Positions 10,425 through 21,589 of a stretch of DNA of 64,000 bases are shown in pieces. Positions within the stretch are counted from its first letter, which is position 1; the number at the start of each line of letters is the position of its first letter. Below the pieces are notes generated by a model that did no database searches, was not told where the DNA came from, and saw only the letters and a program-made list of their open reading frames with translations. The translations under genes were made by a program, and so were the position numbers. Source of the DNA: Ariolimax columbianus (taxonomy: Eukaryota; Mollusca; Gastropoda; Stylommatophora; Arionidae); assembly GCA_036924085.1 (NCBI GenBank), contig JAVGWX010000003.1, forward strand, positions 130,197,023-130,261,022, given 5' to 3'.

Positions 10425-11640
10425 ATAGCTCTTGCTACCTGAACTGTGCAGGCAGCGAAGATGCGATGTTCTTATGGTCAAAAAGGCATATCGCGAAATT
10501 GGTGACCGAAGACCACACATAGAGGGCATGAACTTCATTCCAGAGATAGCACACACATAATACGGAAGCTCGATTTTCATTAAGCATGGCATGGAAATTA
10601 AATATGCGGAATGCACCTTCAAAAATAATGTTGAGATACTCACAATCCAAATGCAATAATGTCCCTATAGCAACTAATACATGGCCCACAATTGTCACCA
10701 ACGTTCAATAGCGACAGATGGAAAAGAGGATACAGCCACAAAAACATTTTTACATCATAGTAAACCAGACAGTAAAATATGTAGAAGAATGAATCCCGCT
10801 GAGTCAACAAAGACTAATCCCATGCAGTATTAAAGCTATGGCCAAACCTGAGACGGTGCCTTTTAAAAGACGTTTCAATTTCAAACGAGCGACATGGAGT
10901 AATATTGATGCTGATTTGGATAGAAAAATATTGAAAATCAACTCTAAACCAGGAAAGTATTAACCGTTTGTTGACCTCGTCAAGAAAATATCAAGACGAT
11001 ATATTCCAAGAGGATGCAAAACATAGTTCATACCGGGTTTCAAAGAAAAGTAAAAAATATTCTTAGAATAAAATACAGCCTTGTTTGAAAAAGACCACAT
11101 TCCTGAGGAGACGATCATGACAGGAAAAGAACTAATACATTGGATGTAGCCTCTAAGAGATAAAGATGGTGTAGGTTGTTGAAAGAGCTTGATAGAAAAC
11201 AGAGCATCTGACAGGCATGGACATTTTATCAAAAACCTCAGTCACGATCCAACTGTAAATGCAAATATACAGACACCAATCGCTCCTGAACAGATTTCTC
11301 AACAATTATTGTTTAACGTGAAAACGAACCACAAAAAGCGAAAACCTCAAATCAAAAGAGAAGAGGAAAATGATACGCTGGGAACATCATTCCTCATTGG
11401 GAGCTGAATGATGCAATAAATAGAATGCTAATTAATAGAGCGCCGGAAATAGATGAACCGAGAACAAGGCAAATCAGACATTTTGGTCCCAAAACCAAAT
11501 CATGGATAATAGAATTGAAGAACATGGTGACATTGCGGATACCAAAGAGCTGAAGAAAAGCTGAAACCTTGGAAAACTCCAACAGAAGCCAACAATCTAA
11601 AGAAAAGCTAGAGTCATGGTACTGCTGAAACCTTGGAAAA
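10425..11640 (+). pseudogene. Jockey-A LINE, endonuclease to reverse-transcriptase N-terminus
   Basis: Plus-strand frames read the endonuclease start (LCRQRRCDVLMVKKAYREIG, where the catalytic QE has become KK), YGSSIFIKHGMEI and NNVEILTIQM. Then, after an apparent internal deletion that removes the GDFN region, they read FNSDRWKRGYS. Next come PFKRRFNFKRATWS, VDLVKKISRRYIPRGC, QLLFNVKTNHKKRKPQIKRE, FGPKTKSW and IPKS-RKARVMVLLKPWKTP. This is the linker and first finger region of a Jockey-type RT. Stops and frameshifts are frequent. The similarity runs directly into the 64-bp array at 11558, whose unit is the last motif. No YxDD region follows on this strand. Confidence 0.8.
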
Positions 11641-12015
11641 CTCCAGCAGAAGCCAACAATCTAAAGAAAAGCTAGAGTCATGGTACTGCTGAAACCTTGG
11701 AAAACTCCAACAGAAGCCAACAATCTAAAGAAAAGCTAGAGTCATGGTACTGCTGAAACCTTGGAAAACTCCAGCAGAAGCCAACGATCTAAAGAAAAGC
11801 TAGAGTCATGGTACTGCTGAAACCTTGGAAAACTCCAACAGAAGCCAACAATCTAAAGAAAAGCTAGAGTCATGGTACTGCTGAAACCTTGGAAAACTCC
11901 AGCAGAAGCCAACAATCTAAAGAAAAGCTAGAGTCATGGTACTGCTGAAACCTTGAGAACACCAGCAGAAGCCAACAAGCTGGAGAAAAGCTGAAGACGT
12001 GCCACTGCTGAAACC
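11558..12015. repeat. Minisatellite, 64-bp unit, about 7 copies, seeded in Jockey-A
   Basis: The units start at about 11611, 11675, 11739 and so on, exactly 64 bp apart, and differ at only one or two bases until the last two. Translated in the frame of the upstream LINE, one unit reads RKARVMVLLKPWKTPAEANN, a standard RT fingers motif that directly continues the LINE at 10425-11557. The array is therefore an amplified piece of transposon coding sequence. Because 64 is not a multiple of three, each repeat shifts frame. Confidence 0.93.
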
Positions 12016-12069
12016 TTGGTAACACCGTGGAAAGCCTGTCAGGCGCTATCTTTGCCTCTAACCACATAA

Positions 12070-12630
12070 CCAAGACCTGATGTTATAGCCACATATTCGA
12101 TATATTCTCTGTGGGGCGAATATAACTGTCTACTTTTCGGAAGTCGGGGTGTTGATCAGCCCATTATCCTCTAAATTTGGCTTCAATTTTGGTCTTGGTC
12201 TAATTTTATGTGATGCTCAGGTCTGTTTGTGGGGATGTTTCTTCACACGTTGCTACTTTGTCTGCAGCTTAATTGCCTTCACTGTATGACTAAACTTGGG
12301 TGTTCTGCTCAGAGGTATGTCTGGGAGAACATACATTGCTCGAGATCTTTATCTTTAAGTTGTTTTAGCGCTGCTGACGCAGCATCAGTCAGGAATACTA
12401 TGTTTTCTTGGTGGATATCTTTATCTTTGATTACAAGCTCAGCTGCAGTCTTCAGCTTCTGCACGGAAGCTATTGGAGTACGTTCCCGTTGTTAATACTC
12501 GAGTTTTTTCTTCTTTATTTCTTAGTCAGTAATAGACACCAAATCCATTGGTTGTGGCTTTCTTAGATGAGCCATCTGTATATATGTCTTACTTTAGGAT
12601 TTGCAGGAAACGTTGCTAAAAGAGTAACAT
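12070..12630 (-). pseudogene. Jockey-A type RNase H domain
   Basis: On the minus strand, NPKVRHIYTDGSSKKATTNG gives the first Asp, FRAEAE the Glu and VFLTDAASALKQL the second Asp of a type-1 RNase H domain. Frameshifts separate these pieces. The C-terminal part (to about 12070) is eroded. Immediately upstream on the same strand is the 52-bp array. The orientation is opposite to the Jockey-A piece at 10425-11640, so they are not one element. Confidence 0.75.
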
Positions 12631-12639
12631 TATGTGTAG

Positions 12640-13085
12640 TTTTACTAAACCTTACAGTTTATGGTTCGGTGGCCCAGGATGCAGAAAACAAGGAGGGCGT
12701 GTACCTCTACTATGCATTACATTTTATGGTCCTGTGGCCGTGGATGTCGAAATGAAGTCTACTATACATTACATATTATGGTGCGGTGGCCGAGGATGTC
12801 GAAGTGAAGTCTACTATACCTTACATATTATGGTGCGGTGGCCGAGGATGTCGAAGTGAAGTCTTCTACACCTTACATATTATGGTGCGGTGGCCGAGGA
12901 TGTCGAAGTGAAGTCTTCTACACCTTACATATTATGGTGCGGTGACCGAGGATGTCGATGTGAAGTCTACTATACCTTACATATTATGGTGCGGTGGCCG
13001 AGAATGCTGAAGTGTAGTGGTTTATGAAGCTCTACTACACCTTACATAGTATGGTACGATGGCCGAGGATAAAGAAGTGAGGTCT
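12640..13085. repeat. Minisatellite, 52-bp unit, about 7 copies, seeded in a LINE
   Basis: The units carry TGGTGCGGTGGCCGAGGATG then TCGAAGTGAAGTCTACTATA and CCTTACATATTA. Starts at 12779, 12831 and 12883 are exactly 52 bp apart. On the minus strand the unit reads LGPPHHNM-GIVDF, and the terminal unit at 12650-12700 reads GPPNHKL-GLVKLH. That terminal unit continues without a break into the RNase H domain. The unit therefore looks like the RT-RNase H linker of the same LINE, amplified. Confidence 0.88.
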
Positions 13086-13129
13086 AGTGAACGTGATCAT
13101 TAATGGTTCCATGACCTAGCATCAACAAA

Positions 13130-13760
13130 GAACTGAAGTGTAACAATAGTGTGTACTCTTTTAGAACATGGTTGTGGTTTAGTTCAGGCGTTCCTGGTTG
13201 AACAGCTGACCTGGCAAGATCTACCTGATATTCATGCTCGTAGCAGTGCCGTGTATAACATTAAAGAGCAATTCTGCCTAGCCGATGCTTCAGAGATTCT
13301 GTGCCAACAAACATCACTCTTTGACACAGTTGGTGACTTGCGAGGGTACATACAATTCTCCTTCGTGCATTAATCGAATCATCATAAAACTAGCGGACAA
13401 TTGTCATGAATCATCTGGCGGATTACCAAAAGTGGCATGCCATGATTTGTCAGAGCCCTCCCCTGTTGACTGTCAAAGGCCGGGGTGAGGTCAACAAAAT
13501 GCATGTCACAATGCTCATCTTGATAGTTTTCTGGCGTCGACTTGCTGCATAAATCTAGTCAATCGTCCCTCAACCTGCTCGAAAACTATGACTGACAGAA
13601 GAGAGATTCCCTTGTGGTTATTGCAGGACTGACTGGTATTCTTTCATTTGTACATTTGGAGAACTGGGGCAACTTTCACGTTTTGTGATATCTAGCTGTC
13701 ATACAAAACGCCTGTCACTCGTTGTAGCAGGATATAACCTACTGACTTGTAAACCAGAAT
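13130..13760 (-). pseudogene. Non-LTR reverse transcriptase fragment (RTE-like type)
   Basis: The minus strand reads APVLQMYK, NNHKGISLLSVIVFEQVEGR, HFVDLTPAFDS (the first catalytic Asp block), then SPTVSKSDVCWHRI, which matches a degraded 'NGVKQGCVLAP', and LQFFVDARSW where the YxDD box should lie. The second Asp of that box appears to be lost. The piece stops next to the 52-bp array. The family differs from Jockey-A, so this is probably a neighbouring fragment rather than the N-terminal part of the RNase H relic. Confidence 0.6.
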
Positions 13761-14039
13761 GAAGAGTGTCTGGCCTGGTAGCCTTGTCGGTTGAAATGTG
13801 GCTGATTACGTTATTGGCCTAATCAATTATTGACAGACACATATATGATTCTATATCGATTTTGATAAACGTGCTTGATAGTACAGACCATAGAGTGATT
13901 TGAAACATATTAAAATGTTATGGAAATTTATGAGAATTGTCAGTTTTTTTTTATTTTACAATAATAGACCAACCGAATAATAGTCAGCAAAGTCATGTCG
14001 GGCTCATTTACAATTCTGGGGCCAGACTACTTATCTCAA

Positions 14040-14810
14040 CATTCAGATTTATGGTTACAGACTGTGTGATGCGGCAAATTACAGAGGGTAGGAAAACAAG
14101 AATACAATGGACATTTCATAAGTATCTGGGAGAACTCGATTATACGGATAAAATATTGTCTGCTGCCACATTAACAGCACGAGAGACACGGAAAGATAGA
14201 CTAAAAGCTGAACCAGAAGAGGCGGGATTGCAAACTGATGTGAACAAAAGAAGTTAAATGAAAATAAATAAATTTCTGAAGTTTTACAAGTCTTTGTAGT
14301 GGCATTGAAAATAACGGAACAGCAAACCAAGAAATTAGCGCAAGGATTGACAAGGGCATGTTTGCTTTGAACTCCATTCGTCCAATATAGATTTCGGCAG
14401 TAATATCCATGGAAAAAAACCAATAGACTGTTTAACACAAAATGTAAAGTCAGCTCCGCTATATGGCTGGGAGACATGTCATGCAACTAAAGGTGTCATA
14501 TTCAGATTGCAGACTTTCATCAACAAATGTCTTCAGTATAAAACTCACATGCGATGAATAGAGGCTATTGATAAACATTGATGCGTGGTCAATAATGCGG
14601 CAATACAGATGCGAAAGTAAATTTGAAAGAGAAAGTTGAGATGGATAGGGCACACTCTCTCAGAAAAAAGCCGTACAGTACATGCCGTTATGCTCTGGAT
14701 TGAAACCCCCAGGGATACAAACGAGTGTGAATGCCAATCTCAGAAGGACGGTATATGACAGAAACCGACCGAGAGCGACTGTTGCTCTCTTATGTTCCAT
14801 GGGAAATTAG
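14040..14810 (+). pseudogene. RTE-like reverse transcriptase C-terminal half
   Basis: The first frame (to about 14257) reads MRQITEGRKTRIQWTFHKYL, GELDYTDKILSAA and LKAEPEEAGLQTDVNKR. This is the YxDD neighbourhood, with the second catalytic Asp replaced (YTDK), followed by the usual NVNKT motif. A later frame gives NVKSAPLYGWETCHATKGVI, LQTFINKCLQY and KRKLRWIGHTLSEKSRTVHA, the typical thumb and C-terminal 'YGCETW...RWIGH' signature. Stops separate the two halves. No tail or target-site duplication was identified. Confidence 0.8.
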
Positions 14811-15821
14811 ACGTGTAAATGATGAAAATGAAGACACGATCATGTAAAGTTTACTGCACATAAGTTATATATTTATAGAACAGTTATACTGCGTCTACAT
14901 AAAGTATTAGGGAAATTCAGCGTACGTGCGTGAAGCTAGAAGACACAATCCGTACTTAGGCACATCTGTATGTAAACTCAAAAACAGGCACGTACATCTC
15001 TAGGAGTGTTACACAATGTATACTGAAACTGACGTCTGTTTCTGACATTTGCGAATGTCTGCCCAATGTTACGAGCCACCTTCACTAGCCACAATTTTTT
15101 TTATTGTCCATATCTATGAGCAGATGAGAGGTAAGGCCAATGAGTCGTGTGATAAAATATGAGGAGAAGTGGTGAGACCTGCATGCTTCCTGTTGTGATA
15201 CAAGGGGCGGTAACAATAAACAATCTAGTTAAAGTGTGTATATAGTATGTCAACTGAAACATGAAGAGAGAGAGAAATTGGCAATAACCATAGCATTTCT
15301 TGAATCATTTGAATACTACAGCATTCCATCAAACCATAAGAACGATACATAGCTCCTGTGAAACCAACCAGACCCAGGCTACTCATTCTGAAATAGGGAA
15401 TTACCTATTTTCCAGAGTGACATATTACAGAGAAAGAGATACAGCATATATAGAAACAATGAAACAAGTGTCGAGTCAAAACCGTTTGTTAAATGCATAA
15501 CTGACATTTTTTAAATTCAATCTGTAGAAGAAGCTACCAGGAGTAAAAACAAACTCAACACAATAATACTTGAATAACAGGAGAAAATACGATTGAAAAC
15601 TTTACCGATTTGGAATTGTTTGCCTCAAGTGACCCCAAGATCATCCGTTGGGATCTTATAGAAAAGAAGGAAATACACATACGTACATGAACATACGACT
15701 ACTCTAAGACATATGTTAATAAGATGAAAAAAGCAGCTAGCAACATAATCTTGAAAGATATTGTTCGTGGAACAGATATTGAATAAATGTGAGATGGTTT
15801 CAAAACAATTCTAGAAAAGCT
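14811..15821. other. No recognisable feature
   Basis: AT-rich sequence. A 66-codon frame at 15300-15500 shows no known motif. Confidence 0.5.
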
Positions 15822-15937
15822 GTTTTTGTTGGTGATGTTGTTGTTGCTGTTATTGTTTAATGCTCACAATGAGTAAGTTTACTATTTTGTTCGTCCTAAA
15901 AAGGACTTTAAGTGGCGGGTTGTAGTAGCTTCCATTT
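15822..15937 (+). repeat. Interspersed repeat X, copy 4 (5' part only)
   Basis: The sequence is TTGTTGTTGCTGTTATTG, then GCTCACAATGAGTAAGTTTA and a diverged body ending at GTAGTAGCTTCC. The rest of X is missing. Confidence 0.8.
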
Positions 15938-16562
15938 TTTAATTTTTTTTATTGTATGTGTTTGTCTCACTAGTTTAAATTGGCGGATGCGCGCCTGTTC
16001 CACCCAAGACCGTAGTCAACGGCAATATTTAGACGCATAAACCAGTGATTGGATGTATGTGTGCATCGGTATGTACCTATGCTAGGTTTGTGCGCTCTCA
16101 GAAGCCAACCCAAAAGTGCAATGGAAGGGTCTCACTCTGAGGGCGCGTGTGAAAGTTGTGCAAGAGTGTGATTGTTGGACAGAGTCAAATGAAACAGAGT
16201 GAGGTAAGAAGAGAAAGGAGAGTCTTCGCCAGACCTAAAGGATTATCTCTCTACGTTTCCCAGGTTTGCCTTGGTTTTTATAAATTCCGGACTATATTTT
16301 TCAACGCCTGACCTAATTTCAAAATGGCGTCATGTCCGGATTTTTTTCCTGTCTTCCGCTTTCGTGTGTCCCAGATCATTCGGAGCACAGTCGCGGTATT
16401 TGCTGACGTTGTGAGTGGTTAGGTTCTGTGGATACTCCGTCCCTAATTCTACTGGCTTTTTTTTTTACATATATAATTACGCTTGCGGCTTAATTCTGGA
16501 ACAATTAGAATTCTCTATACTGAGAAAAGATTTGTCTGGCAAGACTAAATCTGTTATAAAAA
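15938..16562. other. Non-repetitive stretch with a possible promoter or first exon
   Basis: 16318-16410 contains AAAATGGCGTCATG, a YY1-like start context. It opens a 29-codon frame (MASCPDFFPVFRFRV...) that runs into GTTGTGAGTGG, a good match to a 5' splice donor. Nothing downstream supports a gene, so this is only a pointer. The remainder shows no feature. Confidence 0.15.
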
Positions 16563-16995
16563 ACCTACACATTCACATAAACAATTTCACATTTACACAC
16601 AAAAACCTTCACATTCACACAAACCTTCACATTCACACACACAAACTTTCACACTCACACAAACCTTCACATTCACATATAAAAAACGTTCAAATTCACA
16701 CAATCCTTCACATTCACACACACAAATCTTCACATTCACACAAACCTTCACATTCAATCACAAAAACCTTCACATTCACCCAAACCGTTGCATTCTCACA
16801 GACATATCTACACTTTCACAAAGACAGACAATTACTTTCTCACACACAAGCCTTCACACTCACAAAAACAATCCGTCACACACTAACAGACAAACATTAA
16901 CATTCACACAAACAAACCGTCACATACTGAAAGAGAAACTTTCACATTCACACAAACAAAGCTCCACATTCACACAAACAAAGCTTCACATTCAC
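16563..16995. repeat. Minisatellite, about 18-bp unit (TTCACATTCACACAAACC)
   Basis: About 20 imperfect copies are present, with interspersed CACACA. The 161-codon open frame that spans it reads a His-Ser-Phe repeat and is a by-product of the period being a multiple of three. Confidence 0.92.
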
Positions 16996-17325
16996 ACAAT
17001 GAGTAAGTTTACTCTTTTGTGCGCCCTGAAAAGGACGTTATGTGGCGAGTCGTAGTAGCGTTCCTCATATCCAAAGCCTTATGATGAAGGTGAACCGCGG
17101 ACTTCTATGTGGTTGTGCTTTGATTGGCTTCATCTACGTGGCGCTCACTACTACGGTGATAACATTGATCCACATCTCGTCAGCCAGGCTGCCTTAAAAA
17201 CAGCCTGTTTCCAGGACCGCTACATGGAAGAGAGATTGTGGTCTCGGTGAGTGTATTGTGTCTGACCCAGACCGGATGTCTTCGTCAGTATGTTGTGGAC
17301 TAGCGTCTCAGTTCCCATTTATAAG
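16993..17325 (+). repeat. Interspersed repeat X, copy 5
   Basis: The body starts at CACAATGAGTAAGTTTACTC and runs through TTGTGCGCCCTGAAAAGGAC and CTCACTACTACGGTGATAAC to CCAGGCTGCCTTAAAAACAG. The usual (TTG)n head is absent. The 18-bp array joins directly at the point where it should be. Confidence 0.85.
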
Positions 17326-17379
17326 AGCTATAAGAGGAATGTGTTCTATGTAGTTAAGTAAACCCCAATCGTAATAAGT

Positions 17380-19318
17380 GGATAACAAGATTTGTATTTA
17401 TATGAAGAAGAACTAAAAGTATAGCATTAAAAGATATAGAGAGGCAGGTAAATCAAAAGAAACATATTTAAAATAACAAGACAAGAAAAATATAGCTCAG
17501 GAAGTGAAGAAAGCAGCAAAATTAGATTTCGAAAAAAAAGGTTCTTGTAGGATCAATACTGATAGTAAAAGTTATTTTCTTATGTTAGAAATAAACAAAG
17601 AACGAAAGACAAAGTAGGACCTCTCATAGATAGCACAGGAAAAATAATAAGTGAGAATAGGTGTATTGTTATTCTACTCAATCAGTTCTTTGTCACAGTC
17701 TACACAAAAGAAAACCGATCCAAAATTCCAGAGCCCAGATATATTTTCTAAAAAGATGGTTTTTAAAACATTGGAGGGCTTGAAAGTGGATAAATGTCCA
17801 GGTCAACATGATATTCATCCAAAATTGATGTTTGATATTAGAGACCAACTAGAAAAACAATTGGCTATATTATGTTTTCAATCACTTGCAAAATGGATTA
17901 TTCCACGGGATTGAGAAGATGCAGGAGTGATACCTTTATTCAGAAAGGGCCAAAAAAACAAATCCAGCAAATTACGGACTGGTGAGTTTAATGAGCATAG
18001 TCTGTAAATTTTTAAAGTCAATAATCAAAGAAAACTTTGTAATGCATTTAGACAAGTTTAATCTAATCAGAAATAGTCAGCATGTATTTACTAGTGGGAG
18101 GTCGTGCTTAACAAATGTATTAGAATTAATGGAGGAAGATACTAAAATGAAAGATAAAGGGGAGCCAGTGGACGTTTTTCTTCTAGATTTTGCAGAGGCA
18201 TTTGATAGATAAACCTCATCAAAGATTATTTCGAAAGTTAAAATCACATGGAATAGGTGGGGAAGTTGCCAAATGGACTGAAAATTGATTAACGGGAAGA
18301 AGGCACAGAGTGGGCATAAATAACTAGTGACCTGAGTGGTGTGAAGTGAAAAGTGGAGTGCCACAGGGCTCAGTTTTGGGACCAATTTTTGTTATTCATA
18401 TATAAACGATGTGTACATTGATATGGGATCCATGATTGCAAAATGTGCTGATGACACAAAACTATTCAGTAGTGTCTCATCTAAAGCAGAAGTGAATATA
18501 TTGAGGTCGGATTCAGATAAAATTCGAGAACGGTATGTACGCTGGGAAATGGAGTTTAATGTAGATAAATGTACAGTCATCCACATGGGTAGATCCAATA
18601 TGGAACAGAATTACAGAATAGGTGAGAAAAATATTAGAAAGATAGATAAGGAAAAGGACCTAGGGGTTATAATCGATCATACAGGTAATGTGAGTGAGCA
18701 AGTTCATGTAGCAGTGAAAAAGGCAAATGTAATGTTAGGTATGATAACAAGAAATTTTAAGCATAGAAACAAGGAAGTGATAGTCAAATTGTATAAAGCA
18801 TGTTAGATGTAGATTACAGTACTGTGTACAGGTGTGGAGTCCGTATCATAGAGGGGATATAAACATGCTGGAAAGAATACAAAGAAGAGCGGCAAAGCTG
18901 ACTGTGGGATTCCAGAATTACAGTTTTAAGGAAAGACTCAGAAAAACCGGCCGACAGTGTCAAGAAAAGAGAAGAATTCGAGGTGACTTAATACAGATTT
19001 ATAAGATGATCAGAGAAATGTATAAATTACACTATAACAAGTTTTTTTTAAAATACAGCAACCCACAATAACAGGAAGGCATAGCTGCAATCTGACTAAA
19101 GAGAGGTCTAGATTAGATATTAAGAAATATTTTTTTAGTCAGAGAGTGGTGAATGCTTGAAATGCATTGCCACGGGAGGTAGTAGAGGCAAGGACAATTA
19201 ATGCATTAAAGAATAAATTGAATGCGCATAGCCTTCAGAGCCAGGTAATGCAAATGAAACTGGTTGTATACAGACTCTGCAAGTTTTCTTAACCAGTATC
19301 AAGACGTTAAGTTAAGTT
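17380..19318 (+). pseudogene. CR1-like LINE ORF2, nearly complete reverse transcriptase, frameshifted
   Basis: In order, across several frames: EVKKAAKLDFEKK, GPLIDSTGKIISEN-type text, TKENRSKIPEPRYIF, LKVDKCPGQHDIHPKL, VCKFLKSIIKENF, RNSQHVFTSGRSCLTNVLEL, DVFLLDFAEAFDR (first catalytic Asp), SGVPQGSVLGPIF and GSMIAKCADDTKLFSSV. In the last, both Asp of the YxDD box are present but the aromatic residue is Cys. Then come MEFNVDKCTVIHMGRSN, EKDLGVIID, SPYHRGDINMLERIQRRAAK and the C-terminal RGDLIQIYK. The 3' end is a short GTTAAGTTAAG repeat at 19304-19318, shared with two other copies. The endonuclease part is absent. Confidence 0.92.
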
Positions 19319-19319
19319 A

Positions 19320-20015
19320 AGACAAAATTAAGGACCAACAAGGTCGAGGGGTTCAACAGTAGGATAAAGGCTAATGGCCAGGAACTCAAAGTGGTTGACC
19401 GTTTTAAATATCTAGGTTCCATTGTCGGTGATGAAGAATCAAAATCTGAGGTTTTGTCCAGAATAGCAAAGACAATAGCAGCGCTTACGCGGCTTAACAA
19501 AATCTGGCAAGATAAACGGTTAGCACTATGCATGAAAAAAAGATTAATACGTACATTGGTCCTGTCAATATTCTTCTATGCTTGTGAGACATAGACAGTT
19601 ACAGCTGACCTTCAACAAAAGATGCAGGTATTGTGATGAGATGTTTCCGAAGACTTGTAAACGTCACGAATAAAGAGCGATTTACAAAAGAAGAAATACG
19701 AGATAGAATTACAATAGCAATATGGCCTATTGAAGACCTCTTGGCAACTGTCAAAAGAAAGAAACTCGCTTGGCATGGTCACATATCGAGATCAAATGTT
19801 CTTGCAAATACGATCCTGCACGGAAACGTGCAAAGCAGACGACGAAGAAGCCGACCCAAAAAGAGGTGAGAAGACACAATAAAAGAATGGATCAATCTCC
19901 GACCAGAAGAGGCACAGGCAGCGGTCACTGACAGAGAAGGGTGGTTTGGGATTGTGAGGATGTCTTCATCTGTGCCTCAACGACATCACGGGTTACGAGA
20001 TGACCTGACCTGACA

Positions 20016-20017
<2 letters not shown>
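19320..20017 (+). pseudogene. RTE-like LINE, reverse transcriptase C-terminus
   Basis: It reads VVDRFKYLGSIVGDEESKSE, VLSRIAKTIAALTRLNKIWQ, LIRTLVLSIFFYACET and then, after a stop, MRCFRRLVNVTNKERFTKEE. It continues with KKLAWHGHISRSN and EAQAAVTDREGWFG. This is the 'YLGS...YACETW...MRCFRRL...WHGHI' signature of RTE-type elements. A second copy lies inverted at 55150-55810, and the two are clearly similar down to their last bases. It directly abuts the CR1-like 3' end on one side and a (TA)n tract on the other. Confidence 0.88.

Positions 20018-20076
<59 letters not shown>
20018..20076. repeat. (TA)n microsatellite
   Basis: About 29 perfect TA units lie between the RTE-like piece and the next CR1-like fragment. 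Confidence 0.97.
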
Positions 20077-20084
<8 letters not shown>

Positions 20085-20985
20085 GGACACTGATTTCGGA
20101 TCCATGATTGCAGATGACACAAAACAATGCAGTGGTGTCTCATCTAAAGAAGAAGTTGATATAATGAGATCGGATCTAGATCAAATAGGAGAATGATATG
20201 TGAACTGGCAAATGGAGTTTAATGTAGATAAATGTAGTCATCAATGTGCGTAGATCCTAGATGGACTTTAGTTACAGAATAGGCGGGAACAATAATAAAA
20301 GTAAAGTAAAGGAAAGGGACCTACTTATTTTAAAATATCATACAGTTAAGGTGATTGAGAAAGTCCAGGTAGCAGTGAAAAAGGCAAATGCAATGTTAGG
20401 TATGATAAAAAGCAAAATTAAACATAAGAGCAAGGAAATGATAATCAAACTGTAAAGAGCATTAGTTATACCTAGATTAGAGTGCTGTGTGTACAGGTGT
20501 GGAGTCCTTATCGCAGAGGAACATTAACATGCTGGAAAGGATACAAAGAAGAGCGACAAAATTGATAGTGGGATTCCAGAATTACATTCATGAGGAAATA
20601 CTCAGAACAATCGGTCTACAGTGTCTAGAAAAGAGAAGAATTCGAGGTCCCTCAACAAACATGAATGTATAAGATAATCAACGGTAAGGATATTATTAGA
20701 CTACAACGTTTTTTTTAAAATACAACTAACTACAAGAACAAAATGGCTACACATTAACTAAAGAAAGGTCGAGATTAGATTTTAGGAAGTATCTTTTTAT
20801 TCAGTGAGTGGTGAGTACTTAGAATGCATTGATATAAACAGTAGTATAGGCAAGGACAATTAATGCATTCAAGAATAGATTGTGTGCGAATATTTTTTTA
20901 AACAAGGCAATGTAAATGAAACTGGTAGTATACAGACTGCACAGTTTTCTAAACCAGTATAAAGATGTTAAGTTAAGTTAAGATA
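20085..20985 (+). pseudogene. CR1-like LINE 3' fragment
   Basis: It is 5'-truncated at the equivalent of about 18425 in the larger copy. It reads GSMIADDTKQCSGVSSKEEV, DIMRSDLDQ, WQMEFNVDKC, KVQVAVKKANAMLGMIKSK, NMLERIQRRATKLIVGFQNY and LEKRRIRG, and ends in GATGTTAAGTTAAGTTAAG. The residues immediately before ADD are deleted. Frameshifts and stops are numerous. Confidence 0.9.
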
Positions 20986-20986
20986 A

Positions 20987-21023
20987 GAGAGAAAGAGAGA
21001 GAGATAGAGGGAGACAGAGAGAG
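20987..21023. repeat. (GA)n-rich tract
   Basis: Imperfect AGAGA repeats immediately after the CR1-like tail. 21024-21365 holds nothing I recognise. Confidence 0.85.
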
Positions 21024-21365
21024 AATGATGAATAAACTATCCAGCAGATAATTTTCTCTAATTAATAACAATTCGGTTATAGTAAAACTTATAGTCGGCT
21101 ACAAATCTATTCTAGATTATTTACACAAATATAGATCCAGTCAGAAAATATACTACTTGAATATGTAACAGTCTGGGGACACACAAAATACTACTACTTC
21201 TGGAATATTTAGCAGGCTGTATTTGGAAAATCAATCGCTTGTAATGAACCATACTGGCAAACGTTTCCCCGCATAATGTAAACCTCCAGGGCCAGATATT
21301 TGTTGTCCGTGTTATCTTCGGTCTTGCATTAAACATGTTTGTCATTATGTTGTCTATATAAACGG

Positions 21366-21512
21366 CTGTGTGTGTCTATGTGTGTATGTATATATGTGTG
21401 GTGTGTGTATGTGTGTGTGATGTGTTAATGATGTGTGAGTGATGTGTATGTGATATGTATGTGATGTGTATGTGATGTGTATGTAATGTGTGTGTGATGT
21501 GTGTATCTATTT
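21366..21512. repeat. TG-rich tandem repeat, partly 12-bp units
   Basis: Alternating TGTGTG and ATGTGTATGTG blocks, with a local 12-bp period (GTGATGTGTATG) at about 21440-21490. Confidence 0.85.
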
Positions 21513-21589
21513 CCAAGGTTCTACTCGTCGATGCTCCAGTCACTGTTGAACGTGGCTAGTCACTCCCGTTTCTGTACACATTTATGTTC

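Noticed and set aside
11558..12015. CRISPR-like array
   Set aside because: The units are directly contiguous with no unique spacers, and the context is eukaryotic. The same reasoning applies to the 47-, 62- and 33-bp arrays.
16415..16900. 161-codon His/Ser/Phe-rich frame
   Set aside because: Produced by an 18-bp repeat, whose period keeps any stop-free frame open. There is no conserved domain.
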